Part shown: positions 1 to 8,275 of the stretch, piece after piece
How the letters are laid out: every line of letters starts with the position of its first letter
How positions within the stretch are numbered: position 1 is the first letter of the stretch
Virus record (IMG/VR): IMGVR_UViG_3300021964_000537
Span: 1 to 23,809 of that record
DNA from: a virus
Strand: one strand, 5' to 3'
DNA length: 23,809 bases
Translations under genes and position numbers: made by a program
Notes under the pieces: generated by a model
The model's input: the letters and a program-made list of their open reading frames with translations, nothing else
What the model was told of the DNA's origin: nothing
Databases searched by the model: none

Positions 1-1
1 A

Positions 2-868
2 GTAAACACTTACTTCAACAACTTCAACTATGCACGTGAACAAGACTTAATCGAAGATCTTACGATTGAGTCAATCAAGATGTATGGGCATGAAGTTCGA
101 TATCTTCCAAAAACTGCAGTTCGCACAGATTATTTGTTCGGCGAAGATACGTTAATGCAATTTAACGATGCAGTTGAGATGGAAATGTATATAAAGAACG
201 TTGAAGGATTTGAAGGGGAAGGTGATTTTCTTTCAAAGTTCAATTTAGAGATTCGTGATCAGATTACATTTGTTGTCGCTCGTAAAAGATTCGATCAGGC
301 TAAATCTGAGCAGTTGACTACTGAAGTTGGATATAACTATCTAACTGAGGAATCTGACACAAACTCACCATCACGCAGAAAACTCTCTACTGCCTACGAA
401 GGTTTTTCAGTATCGTTAGAAGACGGTAATGGAGAAGGTTATTCAATTACTACAAATCGCCCAACTGAAGGCGATTTAATCTATTTTCCACTTGTTGAAA
501 AGTTGTTTGAGATTAAGTTCGTAGAGCATGAACAAGTATTCTATCAAAACGGTAGACTACAATCATTTGATCTACGTTGCGAACTCTTTGAATACAGCAA
601 CGAACAGATTAACACTGGTAACACTTCAATTGACGTGATTGAGGATACTTATACTACGGATATTCTTGCCTACGAGATGATTCTTGAAGATGGTGACAAT
701 CTATCACTTGAAGAAGGTGGTTCGCTTATGCAAGAGTTTGTCATTACTGCTTCTGGTCAACTTGTTGCAAATAATGCATACTTTAGTAGTAATGATCCCG
801 TGTTCGTGCAAAGTGATATTATAGACTTTTCAGAATTAAATCCATTTGGGGAAACGGACCGCTACTAA
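2..868 (+). CDS. 14: Neck protein gp14 (5' end cut by window edge)
   Basis: Head-tail neck protein of the T4 gp14 family, which joins the filled head to the tail with gp13. The reading frame is open from base 2, and residues before the first in-window ATG (base 80) read VNTYFNNFNYAREQDLIEDL, the usual N-terminal region of this family, so the true start lies just left of the window and the ATG at 80 is internal. The conserved stretch continues with IKMYGHEVRYLPK and DAVEMEMYIKNVEGFEGEGD. At least 288 residues are visible, slightly longer than T4 gp14 (about 256). The stop overlaps the next start by one base (TAATG), so gp15 is probably translationally coupled. The assignment rests on recognised sequence and on the order gp14-gp15-gp16-gp17. 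Confidence 0.88.
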   Translation, partial: VNTYFNNFNYAREQDLIEDLTIESIKMYGHEVRYLPKTAVRTDYLFGEDTLMQFNDAVEMEMYIKNVEGFEGEGDFLSKFNLEIRDQITFVVARKRFDQAKSEQLTTEVGYNYLTEESDTNSPSRRKLSTAYEGFSVSLEDGNGEGYSITTNRPTEGDLIYFPLVEKLFEIKFVEHEQVFYQNGRLQSFDLRCELFEYSNEQINTGNTSIDVIEDTYTTDILAYEMILEDGDNLSLEEGGSLMQEFVITASGQLVANNAYFSSNDPVFVQSDIIDFSELNPFGETDRY

Positions 869-1698
869 TGTTTACTTCATTTTACCACGGCACGATTCGC
901 AAATATGTGATTGCATTTGGAAATCTCTTTAACGACATCGTTGTTCAGAGACTTGACATTAACGGAAATCGCATACAGTCTATTGCGGTGCCGCTTGCTT
1001 ACGGTCCAAAAGAAAAATGGTTGACAAGGCTCGCTCAAGATCCAAATCTGGATCAACAAGTAGCGATTACTCTTCCACGCATGGGATTTGAGATTGCCTC
1101 AATGAACTATGCACCTGCACGAAAGTTATCTTCAACCATAAAGAATATTCGTATAAAGACAACAGACTTTAATCGTGTTGATACGCAGTATGTTCCTGTT
1201 CCTTATGATATTAACATGTTGCTTTCAGTCTTTGTAAAGAACGCAGATGATGGTGCACAAATCGTTGAACAGATACTACCATATTTTCGCCCAGAGTTTA
1301 CAACGAATGTCATTCTAATACCTGATATGGGTGTAGTTGTTGATACACCAATCGTTCTACAAGATGTGTCAATTGAAGACGCATACGAAGGTGACTTTGA
1401 TACTCGACGTGCTTTAGTTTATAATCTAAACTTTCAGATAAAAGCATACTTCTATGGTCCAGTTTCTCATAGCGGTATTATTAAGAGAGCAATCACGAAT
1501 GTCTTTGGCGATACACCTGCGAATTCAGAGAAAATTGCAAAGGTTACTGTTACACCATCAATGTTTGCGAATGGTTCACCATTGACTTCTCCATCTGCGA
1601 ATACACAACTAGATGTAGGCATTAATCAAATCTCTATTGACAATGACTTCGGGTTTACAACTAATATTAATGAAGATGCTACAACTTTAAACGAGTAG
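868..1698 (+). CDS. 15: Tail completion and sheath stabilizer protein gp15
   Basis: Homologue of T4 gp15, which caps the head-proximal end of the tail, stabilises the extended sheath and forms the face that binds the neck. It is 276 aa against about 272 in T4. The N-terminus (FYHGTIRKYVIAFGNLFNDI) and the segment around LPRMGFEIASMNYAPARKL are typical of the family. It starts on the ATG that shares its A with the gp14 stop codon. The Ser/Thr/Asn-rich C-terminal 40 residues (around PLTSPSANTQLDVGINQ) look less constrained. It is followed after 4 bases by gp16, consistent with one co-transcribed neck/terminase unit. Confidence 0.9.
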   Translation: MFTSFYHGTIRKYVIAFGNLFNDIVVQRLDINGNRIQSIAVPLAYGPKEKWLTRLAQDPNLDQQVAITLPRMGFEIASMNYAPARKLSSTIKNIRIKTTDFNRVDTQYVPVPYDINMLLSVFVKNADDGAQIVEQILPYFRPEFTTNVILIPDMGVVVDTPIVLQDVSIEDAYEGDFDTRRALVYNLNFQIKAYFYGPVSHSGIIKRAITNVFGDTPANSEKIAKVTVTPSMFANGSPLTSPSANTQLDVGINQISIDNDFGFTTNINEDATTLNE

Positions 1699-1702
1699 TA
1701 AA

Positions 1703-2131
1703 ATGAAAACAAATCTTGAAAAGAATATGGAAGAACTTCTGAATTTAGATAATAATATTGAACCTATATCAGAAATTATTTCTAATTCAAGAGAAATCGT
1801 TGAGAAACCACCATTACAGATATCAGAATCTGATATCATTATGGATGATTACGAATATGCTAGACAGAATCTAAAGAGCATTATCGAGTCAGCACAAACC
1901 TCTATTGAAGATTTATCATCTATCGCTTCTACTTCTGAGTCACCGAGAGCTTATGAAGTATTATCTACGTTAATGAAAACAATCGTAGATGCTAATAAAG
2001 ATTTACTCGAACTTCAGAAGAAGGTAAAACAACTGAAAGAAGAGAAATTAGATAAACCACAGAACGTTACAAATGCATTATATGTAGGGAATACCAGTGA
2101 ATTGATTAAGTTAATCAAAGGTAATACCTAA
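1703..2131 (+). CDS. 16: Terminase small subunit gp16
   Basis: Small terminase subunit, which forms a ring on DNA and regulates the ATPase and nuclease of gp17 during headful packaging. It is 142 aa (T4 gp16 is 164). After a poorly conserved, acidic N-terminus, residues about 48-115 form the helical core: DDYEYARQNLKSIIE, a Ser-rich turn (SSIASTSESPRAYEVL), then a long amphipathic helix ending LELQKKVKQLKEEK, which fits the central coiled coil of the family. No N-terminal HTH is obvious. The position directly before gp17 supports the call. The last base of its stop codon is also the first base of the 50-bp inverted repeat described separately. Confidence 0.85.
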   Translation: MKTNLEKNMEELLNLDNNIEPISEIISNSREIVEKPPLQISESDIIMDDYEYARQNLKSIIESAQTSIEDLSSIASTSESPRAYEVLSTLMKTIVDANKDLLELQKKVKQLKEEKLDKPQNVTNALYVGNTSELIKLIKGNT

Positions 2132-2180
2132 TTCAAAAGCGACATACGCATTATAACGTGAAAACAAAAAGAAGTAAATA
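2131..2180 (-). repeat. Inverted repeat copy A (50 bp, mate at 23055-23104)
   Basis: The reverse complement of this 50-base stretch matches 23055-23104 at 49 of 50 positions; the one difference lies in the spacer between the two promoter hexamers. The match starts on the last base of the gp16 stop codon and breaks off on both sides. On the minus strand it carries the same TTTACT-N17-TATAAT pair found upstream of uvsY. Confidence 0.95.
2150..2178 (-). promoter_or_regulatory. Leftward sigma70-like promoter inside repeat copy A
   Basis: On the minus strand TTTACT (2173-2178) and a perfect TATAAT (2150-2155) are separated by 17 bases. Transcription would start near 2143 and run leftward, antisense to gp16, gp15 and gp14. 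All visible genes run rightward, so this promoter has no sense gene within the window. The hexamers are seen in the sequence; activity is inferred. Confidence 0.5.
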
Positions 2181-2257
2181 GATTTCACACCAACCGAAGA
2201 AAATAAGTTCAATATTGGTAAAGGGCAGTGGTTTATTTTTGGATCCACTAAAACATA

Positions 2258-3910
2258 ATGTCAGAGAACTACTTAGCAAATCCTAATTTAAAAAAGGCAC
2301 ATGTGCCGATTGAATGGACTGCGGAACAGGTTCAAGAACTGATTCGTTGTTCAAAGGACATGGCGTATTTCATTGAAAACTATGTTAAGATCGTCAATCT
2401 TGATCAAGGTTTGATACATTTTAAGATGTATCAATATCAAAAAGAAATGGTAAAGACGATTGATGAGAATCGTTTTACTGTAATTAAAACTTGTCGTCAG
2501 GCGGGTAAAACTACTACATCGGCAGCAATTATTCTTTGGCATGTACTTTTTAATGATAACTATAGTGTTGCAATTCTTGCAAATAAGTTGTCTACTGCTC
2601 GTGAGATTTTAGCAAGAGTTCAACGCGGATATGAATATTTACCGAAGTGGTTGCAACAGGGTGTGATTACTTGGAATAAAACGAATATTGAGTTAGAAAA
2701 CGGCAGCACGATTATCGCCGCATCAACTGCTTCCAGTGCTATCCGTGGTATGAGTATTTCATTACTATATCTCGATGAGTTTGCATTCGTACCTCGTAAT
2801 ATTCAGGAAGACTTCTTTACTTCAGTTTATCCTACTATTATTTCAGGTACAAAAACAAAAATCGTGATTACTTCAACTCCAAATGGTTTTGACTTATTCT
2901 ATAAGATATGGATAAACAGCGTTGAGAATCGAAATGAATATGCAAACTTTGAGGTTAACTGGGATGCAGTTCCAGGTCGCGATGAAGAGTGGAAACAAAA
3001 AACAATTTCAAACACGAGTGAAGATCAGTTTCGTCAGGAGTTCGAGGCTGAGTTTATTGGTTCAGCACATACTCTAATATCACCAACTATTTTAAGAACA
3101 CTTGCTTTCATTAATCCTATTCATACTTCTTATGGTGGCAATCTTAGAATATACAAAGAACCTGTAAAGGATCATCATTATTTTTGCGTGGTTGATACTT
3201 CAAGAGGTTCAGGAATTGATGCATCTGCTTTCGTAGTTGTTGATACAAGTACAGCACCATATGAGGTCGTCGCTGCTTATACTGATAATCTAATTGCTCC
3301 TCTTTTATATCCTGAAGTAATTCATAATGTTGTTAGGTCTTTTAACAATGCATCTGTTCTCATTGAAATTAATGATAATGGTCAACAAATAGCAGATATT
3401 CTACATTTTGATTTAGAGTATGAAAATGTGATCTTTACTGCAGTGAAAGGTCGTGCAGGTCAGGTTATTGGTGGCGGGTTCTCTAAAACCGTGCAGAAAG
3501 GAGTGAGAACTACAAAACAAGTAAAACGAATAGGTTGTGCGAACATTAAAACAATGATTGAGAAGTCACAGATACTATTACATGACTACCACGTTATCAA
3601 TGAGTTTTCTACTTTTATACAAAAGAACGCTTCATATGAGGCTGATGCGGGTGCCCATGATGATTTAGTAATGTGTCTAGTTCTTTTTGCGTGGTCTACA
3701 AACCAAGAGTTCTTCAAAGAGATCACAGACACTAATTTTCGTAAGAGATTATTGGATAATCGTGATCAAATGCTCTCAGATGATGTTTTACCATTCGGAT
3801 TTATCGATGATGGAAGTGAAATTGAAAATGTAATAAATAATTCAAACATGTCCAGCCAAGGTGAGATTTGGAATGGTTTAGATGGTAGTAACAAATGGAA
3901 TGACTGGTGA
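2258..3910 (+). CDS. 17: Terminase large subunit gp17 (packaging ATPase-nuclease)
   Basis: DNA-packaging motor and headful nuclease. It is 550 aa; T4 gp17 is 610 and has an N-terminal extension absent here. ATPase domain: Walker A CRQAGKTT (residues 79-86), Walker B ending LLYLDE (D173/E174), and coupling motif TSTPNG (about 205-210). RNase H-fold nuclease: acidic residues in VVDTSRG (D313), LIEIND (E370) and HDDLVM (D468/D469), matching the T4 catalytic triad in order and spacing. The start at 2258 is fixed by an in-frame stop at 2249, leaving no other ATG upstream. No clear Shine-Dalgarno precedes it; a weak hairpin (AGTGG 2227-2231 with CCACT 2245-2249) lies just upstream. No late-promoter octamer is seen in the 126-base gap before it. 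Confidence 0.97.
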   Translation: MSENYLANPNLKKAHVPIEWTAEQVQELIRCSKDMAYFIENYVKIVNLDQGLIHFKMYQYQKEMVKTIDENRFTVIKTCRQAGKTTTSAAIILWHVLFNDNYSVAILANKLSTAREILARVQRGYEYLPKWLQQGVITWNKTNIELENGSTIIAASTASSAIRGMSISLLYLDEFAFVPRNIQEDFFTSVYPTIISGTKTKIVITSTPNGFDLFYKIWINSVENRNEYANFEVNWDAVPGRDEEWKQKTISNTSEDQFRQEFEAEFIGSAHTLISPTILRTLAFINPIHTSYGGNLRIYKEPVKDHHYFCVVDTSRGSGIDASAFVVVDTSTAPYEVVAAYTDNLIAPLLYPEVIHNVVRSFNNASVLIEINDNGQQIADILHFDLEYENVIFTAVKGRAGQVIGGGFSKTVQKGVRTTKQVKRIGCANIKTMIEKSQILLHDYHVINEFSTFIQKNASYEADAGAHDDLVMCLVLFAWSTNQEFFKEITDTNFRKRLLDNRDQMLSDDVLPFGFIDDGSEIENVINNSNMSSQGEIWNGLDGSNKWNDW

Positions 3911-3928
3911 TCTATAAGTTCATCAAAT

Positions 3929-3936
3929 TATAAATA
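3929..3936 (+). promoter_or_regulatory. T4-type late promoter upstream of gp18
   Basis: Exact TATAAATA, 42 bases before the gp18 start. In T4 this octamer is bound by the late sigma gp55. An AAGGAG ribosome site follows at 3966-3971. Confidence 0.85.
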
Positions 3937-3978
3937 AAAAAGAATTTGATAAAAAACAATCTGACAAGGAGATAAAAG

Positions 3979-5940
3979 ATGCCTTTTCAAGTTTCACCAG
4001 GCGTTAATGTTTCTGAAATTGACTTGACAACAGTTGTTCCTGCCGTCTCAACCACAACTAGCGCTATTGCTGGTTGGTATCATTGGGGTCCAGTTGCAAA
4101 GAGAGTCCTTGTCGATTCAGAAAGCACTCTAACTTCACAGTTCGGAGAGCCTGATTCAAATAACTATCAAGAGTGGTTTACCGCAGCAAACTTTCTTGCT
4201 TATGGTAACGCTCTCTACGTAGCTCGCGTTGAAAATGATGCAAACAATGCTTCAACGTCAACTGTCGGTCGTTATGTAAAGAACGACGATGACTATGAGC
4301 AAAACTATTCAACTGGAATTACTGGTGGTGGTGACTGGGTTGCAAAGTATCCTGGTGTAATTGGTAATTCACTCAAAGTTTCAGTTTGCGTAAGTGCAAA
4401 CGCATATACTTCAACGATTGCAGCAAATCTAGAGTTCCAAGCTGGCAGAACTACAATTAAAACTGTTGGTGCAGATGGTCTACAAGCGATTAACGTATCC
4501 GGTTCTGTTTCTAATGGAGATGTAATTTTCCTACAGTCAGCTGGTATTAATCTTGGCGATGGTCTTTCAGTGACAAACGTAAGCGCAACTGAAATTACTG
4601 TAGCTACTGCTCCTACTCAAACTCAACTAGGAACAACAGATAATTCTACTCTAGTTTTTGCTAACACTGCTGTAAAGGCTGCTGAACGTCGTTGGGAATA
4701 CTACAATAACTTCGATGCTGCTCCTGGTACTTCAACTTATGTATCAAATAAGGGTGGTGCTAATGATGAACTTCACATTGCTGTTGTTGACGAAGATGGT
4801 GAGTTCGCAGGAGTTAACGGTCAAGTTCTAGAAGCATGGAGCAACGTTTCACGTGCTCTCGGCGCTCAAACAACTGATGGTGCTTCAAACTACTACAAGG
4901 ATGTTATTAATAATCGGTCATCTTATCTTTGGTGGGCAAGTCACGTTGATTCAATGACGGGCGCAGGTAGTGCTGCAACAACTACGTTCAGTGTTACAAG
5001 CGATAAAGCTGTTACAACTTCTCTCTCAGGTGGTGATGATGGTACTGCACCAACAAATGCTCAGATTATTGATGGTTACAATCTCTTTCAGAATGCTGAA
5101 GAAGTTGACGTTTCGCTTGTTCTAGGTGCTGATGCAAACGCAACAGTGGCTGCTCATCTTATTCAAAATATCTGCGAAACAAGACTCGATTGTATCGCTC
5201 TTCTTTCAGTAGAGTCTGGTGATGTTGTAAATAACTCAACATACGCTGGTAAGGAAGCAGAAGATTCAGTTACTTATCGGAATACTCTACCATCAAGTTC
5301 CTATGGTGTTCTTGACGGTGCTTGGAAGTATCAGTACGATAAGTACAACGATGTATACCGTTATGTTCCAATGAACGGCGATACTGCTGGTCTAATGGTT
5401 CGTACCGATACAACTCGTGATCCATGGTTCTCACCAGCTGGTTTCAATCGCGGACAAGTTAAGAATGTTGTGAAGCTTTCTTACAATGCTAAGAAGTCCG
5501 AGCGTGATACGCTTTACAAGGCTGGCATCAATCCAGTTGTAACGTTCCCAGGTCAGGGCACGGTTCTATTCGGCGATAAGACGATGCTATCACAGCCAAG
5601 TGCTTTTGATCGTATCAATGTTCGTCGTCTCTTTATTGTCCTTGAGAAAGCAATCTCAACTGCTGCTAAGTTTAGTCTGTTTGAGTTCAATGATGCTTTC
5701 ACTCGGTCACAGTTCCGCAATCTAGTTGAACCATTCCTAAGAGACGTTCAGGGTCGTCGTGGTATCACTGACTTCCGTGTAGTTTGTGACGAAACAAACA
5801 ACACTGGCGAAGTTATTGATCGTAATGAGTTTGTTGGTGATATCTACATTAAACCTGCTCGCGCGATTAACTTCATTCAACTTAACTTTGTTGCAGTTCG
5901 CAGTGGAGTTGAATTTGAAGAAGTAGTTGGACAGTTTTAA
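3979..5940 (+). CDS. 18: Tail sheath protein gp18
   Basis: Contractile tail sheath subunit, polymerised around the gp19 tube. It is 653 aa, close to T4 gp18 (659). The N-terminus (VSPGVNVSEIDLTTVVPAVS) and the AGWYHWGPV / LTSQFGEP segment are family hallmarks. The protruding middle (about residues 90-330) is Ala/Thr/Asn-rich and presumably variable. The C-terminal 150 residues, from GINPVVTFPGQGTVLFGDKT through FVGDIYIKPARAINFIQLNF, form the conserved sheath core that makes inter-subunit strand exchange. AAGGAG lies 7 bases upstream of the ATG, behind its own late promoter. gp19 follows after 35 bases. Confidence 0.97.
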   Translation: MPFQVSPGVNVSEIDLTTVVPAVSTTTSAIAGWYHWGPVAKRVLVDSESTLTSQFGEPDSNNYQEWFTAANFLAYGNALYVARVENDANNASTSTVGRYVKNDDDYEQNYSTGITGGGDWVAKYPGVIGNSLKVSVCVSANAYTSTIAANLEFQAGRTTIKTVGADGLQAINVSGSVSNGDVIFLQSAGINLGDGLSVTNVSATEITVATAPTQTQLGTTDNSTLVFANTAVKAAERRWEYYNNFDAAPGTSTYVSNKGGANDELHIAVVDEDGEFAGVNGQVLEAWSNVSRALGAQTTDGASNYYKDVINNRSSYLWWASHVDSMTGAGSAATTTFSVTSDKAVTTSLSGGDDGTAPTNAQIIDGYNLFQNAEEVDVSLVLGADANATVAAHLIQNICETRLDCIALLSVESGDVVNNSTYAGKEAEDSVTYRNTLPSSSYGVLDGAWKYQYDKYNDVYRYVPMNGDTAGLMVRTDTTRDPWFSPAGFNRGQVKNVVKLSYNAKKSERDTLYKAGINPVVTFPGQGTVLFGDKTMLSQPSAFDRINVRRLFIVLEKAISTAAKFSLFEFNDAFTRSQFRNLVEPFLRDVQGRRGITDFRVVCDETNNTGEVIDRNEFVGDIYIKPARAINFIQLNFVAVRSGVEFEEVVGQF

Positions 5941-5948
5941 TATAAATA
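5941..5948 (+). promoter_or_regulatory. T4-type late promoter upstream of gp19
   Basis: Exact TATAAATA starting one base after the gp18 stop codon, 27 bases before the gp19 start; an AGGAG ribosome site lies between. Confidence 0.85.
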
Positions 5949-5975
5949 TAAAAGGATATATCAGGAGAAAAAGTC

Positions 5976-6527
5976 ATGGCATTTAACATTAACGAATTTC
6001 AAGGAGCAATGATCGGCGGCGGCGCTAGACCTTCACTCTTTGAAGTTACGATGACGAATCCTTTTAACAGCGCGTCCGACGACAAGTTTCGTTTTATGTG
6101 CAGAGCAGCACAGATTCCTGGAACTAACGTTACTCCGATCAATGTTTTATACTTTGGTCGCGCAGTAAAGTTTGCAGGAAATCGCACCTTTGAGGATTGG
6201 ACAACAACAATAATTAATGATGAGGATTTCGCAGTTCGTGCAGGATTAGAAGAGTGGGTACAAAATATTAACTCAACAGAAGGCAACGTTCGTCTTACTG
6301 GTGCTAATCCTGAAGCCTATAAGTCACAGGCTCAGGTAAGACATTATGGTAAAGAGGGTGCAGTTCTTCGTGAGTATAAGTTTGTTGGATTGTTCCCAAC
6401 TGTTGTAAGCCCAATCGATCTAGACTGGACAGCAACAGACGCAATCGAAGAGTATCAGGTAACGTGGACATACGATTACTTTACTGTTGATACAGCTTCT
6501 TCGTTTGGTATTGCAATCAACACATAA
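5976..6527 (+). CDS. 19: Tail tube protein gp19
   Basis: Inner tail-tube subunit. It is 183 aa (T4 gp19 is 163). Typical features are FEVTMTNPF near the N-terminus, FMCRAAQIPGTNVTPI (about residues 42-57), the GRAVKFAGNRTFEDWTTTI strand pair, and a C-terminal EEYQVTWTYDYFTV. It follows sheath gp18 as in T4 and is followed at once by an intrinsic terminator. The gp3-position gene at 22518-23051 appears to share the same fold. Confidence 0.95.
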   Translation: MAFNINEFQGAMIGGGARPSLFEVTMTNPFNSASDDKFRFMCRAAQIPGTNVTPINVLYFGRAVKFAGNRTFEDWTTTIINDEDFAVRAGLEEWVQNINSTEGNVRLTGANPEAYKSQAQVRHYGKEGAVLREYKFVGLFPTVVSPIDLDWTATDAIEEYQVTWTYDYFTVDTASSFGIAINT

Positions 6528-6544
6528 AGATAACTATCTTTGCG

Positions 6545-6575
6545 AAAAAAAAGGGGGCTTTGGTCCCCTTTTTTT
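6545..6575 (+). terminator. Intrinsic terminator after gp19
   Basis: GGGG (6553-6556) pairs with CCCC (6565-6568), extended by a run of A before and a run of T after; the inner part closes as C(TTTG)G. The flanking A and T runs make it plausible on both strands. It starts 17 bases after the gp19 stop. Confidence 0.85.
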
Positions 6576-6588
6576 GTTTCAGTTCTAT

Positions 6589-6596
6589 TATAAATA
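6589..6596 (+). promoter_or_regulatory. T4-type late promoter upstream of gp20
   Basis: Exact TATAAATA just after the gp19 terminator and 30 bases before the portal start, so portal transcription is reset independently of gp18-gp19. Confidence 0.85.
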
Positions 6597-6626
6597 ATAG
6601 CAAACATCAACCAAGGATTTATTATA

Positions 6627-8273
6627 ATGGCTGAACTTTTTGGATTCACTATCGCAAGAAAAAAAGAAGAGAAGGAACAAGAAAAAACTCCTTCTATTGT
6701 AGCACCTACAGTAGAAGATGGTTCGATTGAGATTGCTCCTGGTGGTGCTTACGGAACGTATGTTGACTTAGAAGGTAAAGCTAAAAACGAAGGCGAACTT
6801 GTCACAAAGTATCGTGAGATGTCAGTTCAACCAGAGTGCGATACCGCAATTCAAGATGTTGTAAACGAATCTATTGTTGTTGATGAACTTGAGGGTCCAG
6901 TCGAAATTAACATGGACAAACTCAAGCAACCAGAAAGTATTAAGAAAAAGATTATTGAGAATTTTCAAGATATTCTCAGAATGCTTGACTTTAACAACAA
7001 TGGTTATGATGTATTTCGTAAGTGGTATGTTGACGGCAGACTCTATTACAATATCGTAATTGATGAAAAAAATCCAAGATCAGGTATTAAATCTCTTCGA
7101 TATATTGATCCTCGTCGTATTCGAAAAGTTCGTGAAGCAATTAAAGAGAAAGATGCACGAACTGGTGCTACTCTTTACAAGGGTATGAATGAATATTACA
7201 TTTATAATCAGAAAGGTGTATCATCAACTGCTTCTGCTGGTCAAGGCACCAAGATTGCGAAAGATTCAATCTGTTACGTTCATTCTGGTCTGTTAGATTC
7301 GCGTAATCATCTTGTCTATTCTCATCTACACAAGGCAATCAAACCTCTGAATCAGCTTCGTATGCTTGAAGATGCCGTTGTTATCTATCGTCTCGCACGT
7401 GCACCAGAGCGTAGAATATTCTACATTGACGTTGGTAATCTTCCAAAAATGAAAGCTGAACAGTATCTTCGTGATATGATGGTAAAGCATAAGAATAAGT
7501 TAGTATATGATGCATCGACTGGTGAAGTGCGCGATGATCGCAGATATATGACAATGCTTGAAGATTTCTGGTTTGCTCGCCGTGAAGGTGGTCGTGGTAC
7601 AGAAGTTACTTCATTGCCCGGCGGTCAAAATCTAGGTGAGATGGAAGATGTTGATTATTTCCGTCGCAAACTTTATAAGTCTCTAAACGTTCCCGTGACT
7701 CGTATGGAGTCAGAGAATCAGTTTAATCTTGGACGTGCTTCAGAGATTACTCGTGATGAGTTAAAGTTTAATAAGTTCATTCAAAGACTTCGCAATCGGT
7801 TTTCAATTTTATTTGATGAACTCTTAGAAATTCAGTTAGCTCTCAAGGGTGTTGCAACTCGGTCTGAGTGGCAAGAAATGAAAGAATACATTTATTATGA
7901 TTTCATGGAAGACAATCACTTTAGCGAACTGAAGCAGTCTGAAGTTATGACTGAAAGACTTCGTATTTTGCAAGAAGTTGATTCGTTTGTGGGTAAGTAT
8001 TTTTCAACTGATTGGATTCGTAAGAATGTTCTGCATATGTCTGACCAGGACGTTCAACAAATTGAAAAAGAGATTGATGCTGAATCTAAAGAAGGTGAAG
8101 ATCTTGAAGGAGATGATCAAGAAGCTCCTGAACAACAACCTACAGCGAACACTGCGCCACCAGAACCTGCAGAAGAGTTTGAACCACCGAAAGAACTCAG
8201 CGATGAGGAGAAGAAACTAGTTGAAAGCATGACACGTTTCATGGATTCGATGGTTGACACAGACAAGGTGTAA
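6627..8273 (+). CDS. 20: Portal protein gp20
   Basis: Dodecameric portal vertex protein: the DNA entry channel, docking site for terminase and, later, the neck. It is 548 aa (T4 gp20 is 524). Conserved stretches include [21 protein letters not shown] near the start, the [14 protein letters not shown] region, [35 protein letters not shown] (about residues 260-280), the [22 protein letters not shown] segment, and SRMESE-type [17 protein letters not shown]. The last 70 residues are a Pro/Glu/Gln-rich acidic tail that is probably disordered. It is preceded by AAGGA, and its stop lies 2 bases before the next start. Confidence 0.96.
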   Translation: MAELFGFTIARKKEEKEQEKTPSIVAPTVEDGSIEIAPGGAYGTYVDLEGKAKNEGELVTKYREMSVQPECDTAIQDVVNESIVVDELEGPVEINMDKLKQPESIKKKIIENFQDILRMLDFNNNGYDVFRKWYVDGRLYYNIVIDEKNPRSGIKSLRYIDPRRIRKVREAIKEKDARTGATLYKGMNEYYIYNQKGVSSTASAGQGTKIAKDSICYVHSGLLDSRNHLVYSHLHKAIKPLNQLRMLEDAVVIYRLARAPERRIFYIDVGNLPKMKAEQYLRDMMVKHKNKLVYDASTGEVRDDRRYMTMLEDFWFARREGGRGTEVTSLPGGQNLGEMEDVDYFRRKLYKSLNVPVTRMESENQFNLGRASEITRDELKFNKFIQRLRNRFSILFDELLEIQLALKGVATRSEWQEMKEYIYYDFMEDNHFSELKQSEVMTERLRILQEVDSFVGKYFSTDWIRKNVLHMSDQDVQQIEKEIDAESKEGEDLEGDDQEAPEQQPTANTAPPEPAEEFEPPKELSDEEKKLVESMTRFMDSMVDTDKV

Positions 8274-8275
8274 TC

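Noticed and set aside
80-82. ATG at 80 as the gp14 start
   Set aside because: The frame is open to the window edge and the 26 residues before it are typical gp14 sequence, so the start is outside the window.
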